From NCBI GenBank assembly GCA_020632795.1, contig JACKEV010000022.1:62001-126000 (forward strand): a stretch of 64,000 nucleotides of DNA. The letters run 5' to 3'. The notes below the pieces were generated by a model. It was not told where the DNA came from and searched no databases. It was given only the letters and a program-made list of their open reading frames with translations. Positions 18,368 through 28,049 of the stretch are shown piece after piece. How positions within the stretch are numbered: the stretch's first letter is position 1; the number at the start of each line of letters is the position of its first letter. The position numbers and the translations under genes are program-made. Source of the DNA: Alphaproteobacteria bacterium (GTDB lineage: Bacteria > Myxococcota_A > UBA796 > CAJQPC01).

Positions 18368-19903
18368 GTGCGCCTCCGTCCGCTGGTCTCCGCGCTGCTG
18401 TGCTTCGGGCTCGTCCTGCCCTTCGTGGGCAAGCCGGTGCACGTGGACGACGCCAACTTCCTCGTGCTCGCCGAGGGCGCCGCAGCGGACCCCTGGCGGC
18501 CCCACGCGGTGACCATCAACTGGCAGGGCACCACCGAGCGCGCCTTCGACGTGCTCTCCAACCCGCCCGGGGTGGCCTGGTGGCTCGCGCCGGTCGTCGA
18601 CGCCCCGGTGGCGTGGCAGCACCTGTGGATGCTGCCCTGGCTGGCGCTGGCGCTCTTCGGGGCCTGGCGGCTGGGCCGGGCCTTCGCCGGGGACGGCGTC
18701 GCGGGCCTGCTCGTGCTGGGCACCGCGCCGGTGGTGGCGCTGGCCGCGCAGTCCCTCACCCCGGACCTGCCGCTGCTGGCCTGCGCGCTCGCCGGCGTGG
18801 GGGGCTTCCTGACCAGCCCGAAGCGGGCCTGGGCCTGGGCGCTGGTGGCGGGTGCGGCGGCGCTGTTCCGCTACTCCGGGGTCTGCCTCATCCCGCTGCT
18901 GCTGTTCGCGGGCTGGCAGCGGGGGCGGCTGCGGGCGGCGGCGCTCTCGGCGGCCCCGCTGGCGGCGCTGCTGCTGCACGACCTCGCGGCCTACGGCGAG
19001 GTGCACCTGCTGGCGATGACGGGCTTCCAGTCGGTGTCGAACACGCCTCGGGAGGTGCTGCGCAAGGGCATCGCAGCGCTGGCGATGCTGGGTGGGGTGG
19101 GGGTGCTGCCGCTGCTGGCCCCGGGGCGGCGGGGGGCGCTCGGGGCGCTCGCCGGGGCCGCGCTGGGCCTCGTCGGCGCGTGGATCTCCGGGCACGACGG
19201 GGCCCAGGCGGCGGCCACGGTGGCCTTCACCGCCGCGGGCGGCGCGGCGTTCGGCAGCCTGCGGCTCTCTCGGCCGGAGGACCGCCTGCTGGCGGCCTGG
19301 ACGGTGGGGGGCTTCATGTTCCTCCTGACCCTGCGCTTCACCGCCGCGCGCTACTGGCTGCCCTTCCTGGCCGGGCCGGCGCTCGCCGCGCTGCGGGCGG
19401 GGGTGGGGCCCCGGCGGCTGGCGGCGGCGATCGCGGTGAACGCCCTCGTGGCCCTGGGGGTCTCGTTCGACGACCTGGAGATGGCGCGGGGCTGGCAGCG
19501 GGTTGCGGCCGAGGTCAGCGCGCGGGGGAGCGGGCAGTTCGCCGGGCACTGGGGCTGGCAGCGCGCGATGGAGGCGGCCGGCTGGCGCGCTCTGGAGGAG
19601 GGGGAGGTGCCGACAGGGCTGTTCGCGGTGGCCTGGGCGCCGTGGCCCCAGGAGCCGGGCGCGGCGGCCTGCCTGGTCCCGGTGGACCAGTGGGTCATCG
19701 AGGACCGCTTCTTCGGCCCGCGCGTCCACACGGCAGCGGGCGCGGCGAACGTGCACGCCTTCGTGGTCGCCGGCCTGCCCCCCACCGAGACCTACGCCCC
19801 CTGGACCCTCTCCGACGAGCCATACGACCGGGTCTCCCTGTATCGCCCCTGCGGCGCGGCCCTTGAAGGTCCCGCGGAGACAGGGCAGAATCCGCCCCCA
19901 TGA
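18368..19903 (+). CDS. Multi-pass membrane glycosyltransferase-like protein
   Basis: A 511-residue protein starting at GTG 18368. It has about ten transmembrane helices and an early loop KPVHVDDANFLVLAEG, where the acidic DD pair resembles the PMT/ArnT-type (GT39/GT83) catalytic loop. A soluble C-terminal part of about 120 residues follows. It would transfer a sugar from a lipid-linked donor at the periplasmic face. It is divergent from the mnmG block and overlaps the next gene's ATG by 4 bp, so the two are coupled. Confidence 0.7.
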   Translation: MRLRPLVSALLCFGLVLPFVGKPVHVDDANFLVLAEGAAADPWRPHAVTINWQGTTERAFDVLSNPPGVAWWLAPVVDAPVAWQHLWMLPWLALALFGAWRLGRAFAGDGVAGLLVLGTAPVVALAAQSLTPDLPLLACALAGVGGFLTSPKRAWAWALVAGAAALFRYSGVCLIPLLLFAGWQRGRLRAAALSAAPLAALLLHDLAAYGEVHLLAMTGFQSVSNTPREVLRKGIAALAMLGGVGVLPLLAPGRRGALGALAGAALGLVGAWISGHDGAQAAATVAFTAAGGAAFGSLRLSRPEDRLLAAWTVGGFMFLLTLRFTAARYWLPFLAGPALAALRAGVGPRRLAAAIAVNALVALGVSFDDLEMARGWQRVAAEVSARGSGQFAGHWGWQRAMEAAGWRALEEGEVPTGLFAVAWAPWPQEPGAAACLVPVDQWVIEDRFFGPRVHTAAGAANVHAFVVAGLPPTETYAPWTLSDEPYDRVSLYRPCGAALEGPAETGQNPPP

Positions 19904-21102
19904 GACGACGACTCCTGCGCATCCTCCTGGCGCTCATCGCGGTGATCGCCACCCCCCTCGGCATCCTGACCTTCACAGCCTACGACCCGCCGCCCGAGGC
20001 GCCCGCCGACGTGCGCTGCGCGGGCGACCAGGTGACCCTGCGGAAGGGCGACGCCTTCACCCTCGTCTCGTGGAACATCCAGTTCTCGGCCAGCCGGAAG
20101 CACCAGTTCTTCTACGACGGCGGGGACGTGGTCCAGGTACCTCGCGCGGACGTGGACGAGACGCTCGCCGCCATCGCCAAGGCCCTGCGCGCCCTGGGCC
20201 CGGACCTCGCGCTGCTCCAGGAGGTGGATCGGGGCTCGGATCGGACGCACCGGGTGGACCAGCTCGGGCCGCTGTTGGACGCCCTGAAGGACCCCTGCGA
20301 GGTCTCCGCGCCCTACCACCGTGCGCGCTTCGTGCCCTTCCCGGTGCCGGACTTCCTGGGGAAGGTGGACATGAACCTGGCGGTTCTGTCGCGTTTTTCG
20401 ATGCGACAAGCGGCGCGGGTCCAGCTCCCCCTGCTGAAGGAGTCCCGGATCCGCCAAGCCTTCAACCTCAAGCGCGCCCTGCTGCACGCGGAGGTCCCCG
20501 TCGAGGGGCTGTCGCACCCGCTGGCGATCGCGGTCACCCACCTCTCGGCGTTCTCGCGGGGGGACGGCACGCTGGCCGAGCAGGTGGCCGTGCTGGAGGC
20601 GTGGATGTCGGCCCGGCCGGAGGGGCAGCCCTGGATCCTCGCGGGCGACCTCAACCTGCTGCCTCCGGGAGACGACCCCAAGCGGCTCAGGGTCCACTCG
20701 GAGCTGTTCGCGGACGAGGTGAACCCCATCGAGCGGCTGCTGCCTCGCTTCCAGGAGATCTTCGGCGCCCGCAACCAGCTCGACACCGAGAACCGGACCT
20801 ACCTGCCCTTCGGCTACCAGGAGCCGGACCGCAAGATCGACTACGTGTTCTACGGCGGCCCGATCGAGGTGGAGGAGGCCGAGGTCCTGCGCCGCTACAG
20901 CGCGCTCTCCGATCACCTGCCGGTGCGGGCGGTGCTGCGCCTCGGGGAGGCGGCCGGGCGCCCTGGGGATGTCCGAGGGGGTGGAGGGGGCTCCAACGGC
21001 CAGAACCTCCCCCCACCCGGCGTGCCGCCCCACGAGCGGGTGCCCTACCACCCCAGCGACCCGGACAGCGCGCCGTCGAACATCGACACCGGCACGGGAT
21101 GA
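19900..21102 (+). CDS. Endonuclease/exonuclease/phosphatase-family protein, membrane-anchored
   Basis: A 400-residue protein. An N-terminal hydrophobic helix (LLRILLALIAVIATPLGILTF) is a signal anchor. The EEP fold shows SWNIQFS, LLQEVDRG, GDLNLLPPGDD, DYVFYGG and the final SDHLPVRAVL, the Asn/Glu/Asp/His set used for Mg-dependent phosphodiester cleavage in DNase I/AP endonuclease and sphingomyelinase-type enzymes. A Gly/Pro-rich tail of about 55 residues follows. Its extracytoplasmic location argues for a phosphodiesterase acting on lipids or external nucleic acid rather than for DNA repair. An ATGCGACA word lies at 20401-20408. Confidence 0.82.
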   Translation: MRRRLLRILLALIAVIATPLGILTFTAYDPPPEAPADVRCAGDQVTLRKGDAFTLVSWNIQFSASRKHQFFYDGGDVVQVPRADVDETLAAIAKALRALGPDLALLQEVDRGSDRTHRVDQLGPLLDALKDPCEVSAPYHRARFVPFPVPDFLGKVDMNLAVLSRFSMRQAARVQLPLLKESRIRQAFNLKRALLHAEVPVEGLSHPLAIAVTHLSAFSRGDGTLAEQVAVLEAWMSARPEGQPWILAGDLNLLPPGDDPKRLRVHSELFADEVNPIERLLPRFQEIFGARNQLDTENRTYLPFGYQEPDRKIDYVFYGGPIEVEEAEVLRRYSALSDHLPVRAVLRLGEAAGRPGDVRGGGGGSNGQNLPPPGVPPHERVPYHPSDPDSAPSNIDTGTG

Positions 21103-21122
21103 ACGCGCTACACTGACCCGCG

Positions 21123-21455
21123 ATGCGCCTCCTCCTCCTGCTGACCCTGGCTGCGTGCAGCGACAAGACCGCGGACGACAGCGGCGCGGCGGGCTGCGAC
21201 ACCGGCCCCGCGCTGACCTGGCAGAACTGGGGGGACGGCTTCTTCGCCACCTACTGCCGCTCCTGTCACTCCGACACCACCCCCAACCGCATGGGGGCGC
21301 CGGAGAGCATCAACTTCAACACCCTGGAGCAGGTGCGCGACCAGGCTGCCCTCATCCGGGACTCGGTGCTGGTGCGGCAGAGCATGCCCGTCGGCGGCGG
21401 GGTCTATGAAGAGGACCTGGAGCTGCTGGGGATCTTCCTCGATTGCGGCATCTGA
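21123..21455 (+). CDS. Small lipoprotein with c-type haem motif
   Basis: A 110-residue protein. MRLLLLLTLAAC is a lipobox. A Thr/Asp-rich spacer leads to ATYCRSCHSDTT, a CxxCH covalent haem-binding motif, and a later Met (QSMPVGGGVY) is positioned as the usual sixth ligand, so it resembles a minimal cytochrome-c-type domain. It is probably a periplasmic or outer-membrane electron-transfer lipoprotein. Its 3' end overlaps the next gene by 13 bp. Confidence 0.72.
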   Translation: MRLLLLLTLAACSDKTADDSGAAGCDTGPALTWQNWGDGFFATYCRSCHSDTTPNRMGAPESINFNTLEQVRDQAALIRDSVLVRQSMPVGGGVYEEDLELLGIFLDCGI

Positions 21456-23002
21456 GCGACCGGGCGGCGGATCGCCTCACCCTGGCGGTGATCCTCGGGG
21501 TGGGCCTGTCGCATTTATGTTTCATCCTGTTGGATCAGCGGCTGCCCCGGGACCTGGGGCTGTACTACAAGGAGCTGCCCGCGCTCTTCGAGGCGCTGCA
21601 GGCGGGCCGCCTGCCGATGGAGGCGATGACCCGGCCCGGGGGCTGGCTCAACCTGCTCACCGCGGTGACCCTCTTCGTGGCCGGCCGCTCGGGGGAGGTG
21701 TTTCGGCTGCTGGACCTGGGGTGGCTGCTGCTGCTGCTGGGGGCGACCGCGGGCGTCGCCCGCCGGGTCGCGGGCCCCCGCGCGGCCCTGCTGGCCACCG
21801 CGATGACCGCGAGCGCGCCCATGGTCTACGTCTCCGCACGCATGGCCTGGATCCATGTGCCCGAGGCGGCGTTGTCGCTGGGGCTGTTGTATTTGATGCT
21901 ACAACCTCCGACGCGGATGGGGGCTGCTGCCATGACCCTGTGCGGGGCGCTGGTCATCAGCCTGCGTCCCTCCGGGGTGATGTGGCTGGCGCCACTTGTC
22001 GCGTTTATTGTCGCACAATCATTTTTGCGACAGCGCCCGCTGCGCGGCGTCTTCCCGATGCTGCTCGCCTGGGGCCTGAGCCTGCTCGTGCCCTTGTCGC
22101 AGCTTCGGCCCTACCTCCAGGCCAAGCTGGACGCCCGCCCCCGCTACGCGGCGTTGCTGCCGGGGCTGGGGGATCAACTCCTCAGCGGGTTCGGGGTCTG
22201 GGTGCTGCCCCTCATCGCGCTGGGGGTCGTGGGCCTGCTCTCCCGGGATCGGGCACGGCTGGGCGGACCTCTGGCGGCGGTCCTGGGCGCCTGGATCGCG
22301 CTCCCCCTGCTGGCCTGGGCGGTCAGCCAGGCCGGCGTCGACAACTTCACCGCGATGGTGCCGGCCGCCGCCCTGCTCGCCGGGGTCGGGCTGGCCGCTC
22401 GATTCCCCTGGATGACCGTGCCCATCCTCCTGGTCCTGGCCTCGCTGCATGCCTGGCCCTGGGTCCCCCCGGAGGTGCTGGAGCGCGCCCGGGGGCTGCG
22501 TCGGATCCCCGGCATGCCACAGGTGATGAGCCAGCCCCACGTCCTGAACTACCGGCGGGCCTTCACCGGGGACGAGGCCCGGGTGCAGCTCGCCCTCATC
22601 GACGCGGCCTGCGCCACCCGCATGTGCTTCGTGGTCGTGGACGGGGGCCTGTTCTTTCCCCACGCCGAGGATCCCGGCCGGCTGGAGCTGTTCCTGGCGG
22701 GCTATGACCACGTCCTGCTGCACAACCCGCGCCGCGAACCGCCCCGCAGGCTGCCCCCCGACGCGATCGCGCGCTGGACCTGTGAGGCCCGCCCCGAGCG
22801 CCCGGAGCTGCCCGCGCCGGGGGGCGGACCGATGGAGCAGCACACCCGGGGCCTCACGCCGGTCTGGTCCGGCTGGCTCGATTGGTGCCGCCTGGACTGG
22901 TATGTGCCCGACGGGGTGCTGGAAGACCCGGACGCGCTGCCGCCTCCGATCCCACCCCAGCGCCGCCTGGAGGTCCAGCATCCCCTGATCCCCTCGGGTT
23001 GA
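21443..23002 (+). CDS. Multi-pass membrane glycosyltransferase-like protein
   Basis: A 519-residue protein. The proposed TTG start at 21443 overlaps the previous gene by 13 bp. About nine transmembrane helices are present, including ALSLGLLYLMLQ and WLAPLVAFIVAQSFL, with a soluble C-terminal part ending in DWCRLDWYVPDG. The architecture resembles PMT-like membrane glycosyltransferases (compare the genes at 7544, 18368 and 42483), but the acidic loop motif is less clear, so the family is tentative. The AT-rich islets at 21507, 21888 and 21999-22032 encode hydrophobic helices. Confidence 0.65.
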   Translation: MRHLSDRAADRLTLAVILGVGLSHLCFILLDQRLPRDLGLYYKELPALFEALQAGRLPMEAMTRPGGWLNLLTAVTLFVAGRSGEVFRLLDLGWLLLLLGATAGVARRVAGPRAALLATAMTASAPMVYVSARMAWIHVPEAALSLGLLYLMLQPPTRMGAAAMTLCGALVISLRPSGVMWLAPLVAFIVAQSFLRQRPLRGVFPMLLAWGLSLLVPLSQLRPYLQAKLDARPRYAALLPGLGDQLLSGFGVWVLPLIALGVVGLLSRDRARLGGPLAAVLGAWIALPLLAWAVSQAGVDNFTAMVPAAALLAGVGLAARFPWMTVPILLVLASLHAWPWVPPEVLERARGLRRIPGMPQVMSQPHVLNYRRAFTGDEARVQLALIDAACATRMCFVVVDGGLFFPHAEDPGRLELFLAGYDHVLLHNPRREPPRRLPPDAIARWTCEARPERPELPAPGGGPMEQHTRGLTPVWSGWLDWCRLDWYVPDGVLEDPDALPPPIPPQRRLEVQHPLIPSG

Positions 23003-23035
23003 CAGCCCCTCTGGCCCTTGGCAGGTTTGAATCGG

Positions 23036-24838
23036 ATGTCCATGTCCCAGCCCGCCGCCGCGCCCGCGACCGTGGCCCCAGGCCCCGTGGACGTGACCGA
23101 TGCGCTCGCTGACCAGGCCCTCAACAACCTGGTCAACCAGTTCGCGCGCCCGATGGACTTCCTGCGGGAGCTGGTGCAGAACGCCATCGACGCGGGCACG
23201 CCCCGGGTGGACGTCTGGGTGCGCTACCGCCCGGACGTCGAGGTGCTGGAGATCCATGTCGACGACTACGGGGAGGGCATGGACGAGGACATCATCGACA
23301 ACCACCTCACCCGGCTGTTCGCCTCCACCAAGGAGGACGACCTCACGAAGATCGGCAAGTTCGGCATCGGCTTCACGTCGATCTTCGCCATCGAGCCCGA
23401 GGCCGTGCTGGTGCGCACCGGGCGCCACGGCGAGAGCTGGGAGCTGCTCTTCCACGCCGACCGCAGCTTTGACAAGGTCCGGGCGCGCATCCCCCTCGAC
23501 GGGACCCGCATCACCCTGTTCAAGCGCATCGGGGCGGCGGACGCCGAGCTGACCATGCGGGACTGCCGCTGGATCCTGAGCTGGTGGTGCGAGCACTCCG
23601 ACACGCCGGTCACCTTCTGCGAGCGCGCGCCGGACGACCTGGTGACCGATGAGGTCGACCTGGACGACCCCTTCGCCGCCTTCGAGGCCCCCGCCTTCAG
23701 CCTGGGGCCCTCATTCGATACAGATTCATCCGGTACAGATGTCCCTGCGGCGGTGCCTCAGCGGATCTCCCGCCCGCTGGACCTCAACGGCGACCTCGTC
23801 GTCCACCACACCGAGCCTGGGGCAGAGGTGGTCGTCGGCTACACCCAAAGTCCGCGTTACGCCTACTACAATGGCGGCCTCACCCTGGTGAACACACGCA
23901 GTACAGACGTCCTCGGGGTGATGCGCTCTCGCCTCGCGCACGTCTCGTTCAAGGTCAAGAGCCGTCACCTGGAGCACACGCTGACCCGCGACAACGTGCT
24001 CCAGGATCGCAACTGGCACGACGTGATGCAGGTGGTGGTGCGCGCCGCGGACGCCCTGTTCGCCCGGCTGCTCGATCGGGTCGAGGCGGCGGTGCGGGAC
24101 GGCGAGTCCCTGGAGCGCTGGCACGCCTACCTCGCCGAGGAGTGCAACCTGGACGGCGCCCGGCGGCGGGTCCGGGGCTGGTGGGGGCGCCCGCTGTTCC
24201 GCGATCACCGGGGCCACGGGGTGAGCCTGGCCACGATCGAGATCCACGAGGACCGGCAGGGCGCGGTGCTGATGGCCTCCGGGCCGCCGAGCCTCCACGA
24301 AGCCCTGGAGGCCGAGGGCATCCTGCTGCTGGAGGACAGCCCGCAGACCCGGGCGGTGCTCTACGCCTGCGAGGATCGCCCGGTGCTGGGCCCTCCCATC
24401 GGGCGCCGGCGGCTGGCGCTGGCCCGCGCCCGCTTCGTCACCCCCCAGCTCGTCTCCCCCATCGAGCTGCCGGCCGCTGAGCGCGCGCTCATCGACATCG
24501 CGGACCGCCTGCTGCGCGCGGCGACCCGGGGCCGCGTGCGCCTCAAGGCCGGAGACTTCGGCGGCGATGAGCCCGCCCTGGCGCTGGAGGGGCCCCCGGA
24601 CGGCCGCATCTTCCAGCGGGGTCAGCCCTCCCTGCTGCGGCTTCCGGCCTGGCTTCGCCGGCGCACCCTGCTGGTCAACCGAGGGCACCCGTTCTACCAG
24701 CTCCAGCGCATCGCGGCCGCCGAGGACCCGGTGCTCGCGGCGGCGGGCCTGGCCCAGGCCGTGCTGCGGGACGAGCGCGCGGAGGGGGAGCGCAGCTACC
24801 GCCGCCTGGTCGAGGCCGCGCTGGAGGCCGCAGGATGA
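23036..24838 (+). CDS. Hsp90-like (GHKL) ATPase-domain protein
   Basis: About 600 residues. The ATG at 23036 (MSMSQPAAAP) is preferred; an in-frame TTG at 23018 is possible. Residues about 35-200 form a Bergerat ATPase fold: ELVQNAIDAG (N box), DDYGEGMDED (G1 box) and GKFGIGFTSIF (G2 box), the set that defines Hsp90, MutL, GyrB and histidine-kinase ATPases, with the closest feel to HtpG. A middle region with strands such as VVVGYTQSPRYAYYNGG and TRDNVLQD also recalls HtpG. The C-terminal half matches no family known to me. It overlaps the next gene by 4 bp, so the two are probably expressed together. Its function is unknown; a chaperone-like or defence ATPase are both possible. Confidence 0.82.
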   Translation: MSMSQPAAAPATVAPGPVDVTDALADQALNNLVNQFARPMDFLRELVQNAIDAGTPRVDVWVRYRPDVEVLEIHVDDYGEGMDEDIIDNHLTRLFASTKEDDLTKIGKFGIGFTSIFAIEPEAVLVRTGRHGESWELLFHADRSFDKVRARIPLDGTRITLFKRIGAADAELTMRDCRWILSWWCEHSDTPVTFCERAPDDLVTDEVDLDDPFAAFEAPAFSLGPSFDTDSSGTDVPAAVPQRISRPLDLNGDLVVHHTEPGAEVVVGYTQSPRYAYYNGGLTLVNTRSTDVLGVMRSRLAHVSFKVKSRHLEHTLTRDNVLQDRNWHDVMQVVVRAADALFARLLDRVEAAVRDGESLERWHAYLAEECNLDGARRRVRGWWGRPLFRDHRGHGVSLATIEIHEDRQGAVLMASGPPSLHEALEAEGILLLEDSPQTRAVLYACEDRPVLGPPIGRRRLALARARFVTPQLVSPIELPAAERALIDIADRLLRAATRGRVRLKAGDFGGDEPALALEGPPDGRIFQRGQPSLLRLPAWLRRRTLLVNRGHPFYQLQRIAAAEDPVLAAAGLAQAVLRDERAEGERSYRRLVEAALEAAG

Positions 24839-27800
24839 GCGGACTTGACGCCCTGATCGAGCGCAGCCGGGCTCCCGGTGAATTCGTCGAGCGCCGCCGC
24901 TTCTCCCTCTCGAAGGACAAGGCCATCGAGAAGCAGCGTGAGTTCGCGCTGCGCCACCCCTACCAGTACATCCTGGAGCTGATCCAGGCCGCCGTGCACG
25001 CCGGCGCGGGCTTCATCGCCATCGATGTCCACTACCAGCACCTGCTCGTCGCGTTCATCGGGGGCCGGGCCTTCTCGGCGGACGAGCTGACCAACCTGTT
25101 CGACTACCTGTTCGCGGACCGCACCGACCCGCGAAACCGCCACCTGGTCCAGCTCGCGGTCGGGCTGAACGCGCTGCTCCAGCGCAAGCCGCGGCGCATC
25201 CGCATCGAGAGCGGCGTGGGCGCCCACGCCGCCCGCATGGACGTCGACGCCTCCGGTACGGTCACCGTCGGTGAGCCCCTGGAGCCCTTGTCGGGCAGCT
25301 ACCTCCTGGCCGAGCTGCCCGTCGGGCTGTTCACCCGCTTCCAGGACATCAAGGTCTTCCCGGAGCAGGCGCTGATCGAGGAGCGCTGCATCCACACCCC
25401 CGTGCCCATCATCGTCAACGGCTCCGCGCTGTTCGGCTACCGCACCACCCGGCGGGTCGACGTCTTCCAAGGCCACCACCGCCTGCAATTCGACACAGAC
25501 GGGCGCTACGGCGTGCTCGCCCTGCCCAAGGTCGCCGGCCCCTCCCCCGGCTTCAAGATCGTGATGGGTGGGACCTGGATCACCACGCTCGATCTGCCGG
25601 AGCTGGGCATCGTGCAGATGCCCGACGGACGGGGACATCGGCTGCGGCAGCACCTGTTCGGGGTGATCTGCGACGACGGGCTCCGCAAGACCGCCGACGG
25701 CGCGGACATCGTGCGGGATCGCAGCTTCCACGAGATGCTCAAGGCCCTCCAGCCCTTCGCCCGCCAGCTCGCCGACCGTCTGGAGGGGGCCGCCCACTAC
25801 GAAGCCCCCGAGCTGCCCGACGGCGAGGAGGGCGATCGCTCTCCCCTCCCCCGCTTCATCCCGCTGCTGCGTCAGGGGCAGGGCCTGCCGCCCGAGGAGA
25901 TCGCCAGCCTGGTTGACGAGCCCCTGTTCTGGGTCGCCCCCGAGGAGCGGGACAGCATCGCCACCCAGGCCGACCCCTCCCGCTTCCCCTACCGGGTGCT
26001 GGAGCTGCGCGAGGCCGAGGCCCGCACCCTGAGCGACCTGCACCCCGCCCTGACCCTGCGACGCCTGACCAGCACCGCGGACGTCGACTTCGCGCGCCGG
26101 GTGATGCAGCGCAACCTGTCGCACGCGGAGCTGGTCCTCCACCCCGAGGGCCTGCCGCCCAACACGACTCTGCGCCTGCGCCTGCACCTCAGCGGCCCGG
26201 AGCCCGGCTGGGGTCGGGGCGAGGGGTCGGCCGCGCTGCTCTCGGTCGGCGAGGTCACCACCTGGTGCGGTCGGCTGCCCGAGGGCCCCCCCCGGGTGAG
26301 CGCCCTGCTCGAGCTGCCCTCCACCCGGGCCCGCGAGGGCGCGGAGCTGCGCCCCCGAGACACCCTGCGCGCGCTGCTCCAGGAGCTCTCGTGGCGCCTG
26401 ATCGAGGAGGTGTCCCAGGACGTGTCGGCCCGGCGCGGGCTGGCCGCCCACCTGCTCGCCCGGTACGCCTGCCCCCGCTTCGTCCGAGGCGCGGAGGGCG
26501 CCATCCGTCTGGACGTGGACCTGCCGCCCCGCTGGAGCCAGGAGGCCTGCCAGGCGCTCCGGGAGGCCCCGCTGGCAGACGCGGAGGACGGCCCGGTCAC
26601 CCTCTCCCGGCTCCTCGCCCTGGCCGGCCGCGACGCCCACCTCCGCCTGCTGACCCGGGCGGGCTTCGAGCGCCTGCTGCCGCTCGCGCTGCGCCTGGGG
26701 CCAGGCCACCTGCGCCCCCCTGACGCCACCCCCACGCTGGTCCTCGCCCCCCAGGGTGAGCGCTGGGCGGCGGTCCCCAAGCCCCCTGCGGCGGGACCCT
26801 GGGTCGCCCTCGCCCCGGCCCTGGCGACCAGGCCCGGGGTCCCGTCCGCCGCGCTCGTCGGCCAGGGCGTCACCGAGGACCACCCAGCCTGGCGCGAGCT
26901 GGGTGACCTGCTCCTGGACCGCCTCGCGGGGTCGCCTGGGGAGGATCTTGAGGTGGAGCGACAGCGGGAGTTGGCCCGCCTCGCCTTGCTGGACCTGGGC
27001 TACGCGGCGGTGCCGCCCCACGACGGCATCTCCCTCCCTGCGGGCGGGCCGCTGCGGGTCGTGGCGCACGGGGGTCTGCGGGCCCACCCCCCGGACGCGG
27101 TCCCGCTCACCGCAGACGTATTGGGTCGCGTGCAGGGATCCCGGGCTGTCTCGCTGTGCTACGGCCACGACCCGGCGACGTTGCGGCAGCTCGTCGGGGC
27201 GTCCCCGGGGGCGCCGGGCTGGCTCACGGTGGCGCCGGTGCGGATCTCGGGTGTGCGCGGGCAGATCGGCCTCCCGATCCCCTTCGAGCGGCGGCCGCTG
27301 CTGGTGGTGTGGGACGGCGCGGAGGCCTCCAGCGTGCCCGAAGTGGAGCGTCTGATGCCGGTCCTGGGCGTGCTGGAGCTGGTCGACGGGCCGCTGGACA
27401 GCGCCCGGATGGAGCTGCTCCAGGTGGCCGGGCTGGGGTTGTTCCAGGAGCTTGTGGAGCAGCTCACGGAGGACGCCGCCGGGCCGCGCGCCGAGGCCGC
27501 GGCTAAGTACGGCGCCACCTTCGCGGCCACGCGCCACGCCACGACCGGGGGTCTGGGCGGCACGGCGGCGGAGCTGGCCCGCCGGATCGCCATCCCGGAC
27601 CCCGAGGGGGGGCGCTGGGGGTTCCTGGAGCGCTGGCTGTCGACCCCCGAGGATCAGCGACCCCCCTCCGCGCTGCCGGGCCCTCTGCGTCCCCCGGACC
27701 CGTCAGCGGCGCTCACCGTCCGCTCTCCTGCCGAGCGCCTCACCGGTCGCCTCACCCGCGCCCTGTCCGCGCTCCCCTCCGCGCCGGAGGTCATCCTCCA

Positions 27801-28044
27801 CCCGACGGAGGGGCGAGGGCGGGTCCCGCTGCGGGCCCGGATCGAGGCCGGGCGGGTGATCCTCTACCCCGACACGACGCACCCGCTGGCCGGGCGGGCC
27901 CTCAGGGGCGAGCATGCGGCCGGCGAGCTGCTCCTGATGGAGGCCGCGCGGCTGGTGGCCGAGCAGGCCCGCCGCATGGACGAGTCGGTCGACCTGAACG
28001 CCATCTGGCAGGCCCTGATCGCCCAGCGCCTGTCGGAGGGCTGA
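24835..28044 (+). CDS. Large protein with degenerate GHKL-like N-terminus, partner of the Hsp90-like ATPase
   Basis: 1069 residues. The N-terminal 150 residues include YQYILELIQAAVHAG, where the N box of GHKL ATPases would be, but Asn is replaced by Ala/Val. They also include FIGGRAFSADELTNLFDYLF and RHLVQLAVGLNALL, echoing the G1/G2 boxes without their glycines. It therefore looks like a catalytically dead or divergent relative of its neighbour. The rest is Leu/Arg/Ala-rich with no recognised domain and no transmembrane segment. The start ATG overlaps the upstream stop (ATGA). I infer a two-protein complex; the role is not known. Confidence 0.78.
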   Translation: MSGLDALIERSRAPGEFVERRRFSLSKDKAIEKQREFALRHPYQYILELIQAAVHAGAGFIAIDVHYQHLLVAFIGGRAFSADELTNLFDYLFADRTDPRNRHLVQLAVGLNALLQRKPRRIRIESGVGAHAARMDVDASGTVTVGEPLEPLSGSYLLAELPVGLFTRFQDIKVFPEQALIEERCIHTPVPIIVNGSALFGYRTTRRVDVFQGHHRLQFDTDGRYGVLALPKVAGPSPGFKIVMGGTWITTLDLPELGIVQMPDGRGHRLRQHLFGVICDDGLRKTADGADIVRDRSFHEMLKALQPFARQLADRLEGAAHYEAPELPDGEEGDRSPLPRFIPLLRQGQGLPPEEIASLVDEPLFWVAPEERDSIATQADPSRFPYRVLELREAEARTLSDLHPALTLRRLTSTADVDFARRVMQRNLSHAELVLHPEGLPPNTTLRLRLHLSGPEPGWGRGEGSAALLSVGEVTTWCGRLPEGPPRVSALLELPSTRAREGAELRPRDTLRALLQELSWRLIEEVSQDVSARRGLAAHLLARYACPRFVRGAEGAIRLDVDLPPRWSQEACQALREAPLADAEDGPVTLSRLLALAGRDAHLRLLTRAGFERLLPLALRLGPGHLRPPDATPTLVLAPQGERWAAVPKPPAAGPWVALAPALATRPGVPSAALVGQGVTEDHPAWRELGDLLLDRLAGSPGEDLEVERQRELARLALLDLGYAAVPPHDGISLPAGGPLRVVAHGGLRAHPPDAVPLTADVLGRVQGSRAVSLCYGHDPATLRQLVGASPGAPGWLTVAPVRISGVRGQIGLPIPFERRPLLVVWDGAEASSVPEVERLMPVLGVLELVDGPLDSARMELLQVAGLGLFQELVEQLTEDAAGPRAEAAAKYGATFAATRHATTGGLGGTAAELARRIAIPDPEGGRWGFLERWLSTPEDQRPPSALPGPLRPPDPSAALTVRSPAERLTGRLTRALSALPSAPEVILHPTEGRGRVPLRARIEAGRVILYPDTTHPLAGRALRGEHAAGELLLMEAARLVAEQARRMDESVDLNAIWQALIAQRLSEG

Positions 28045-28049
28045 TCCGG

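Noticed and set aside
24796..27537. 913-residue minus-strand open frame
   Set aside because: It is a shadow of the large GHKL partner gene in a GC-rich genome, with no domain or start support.
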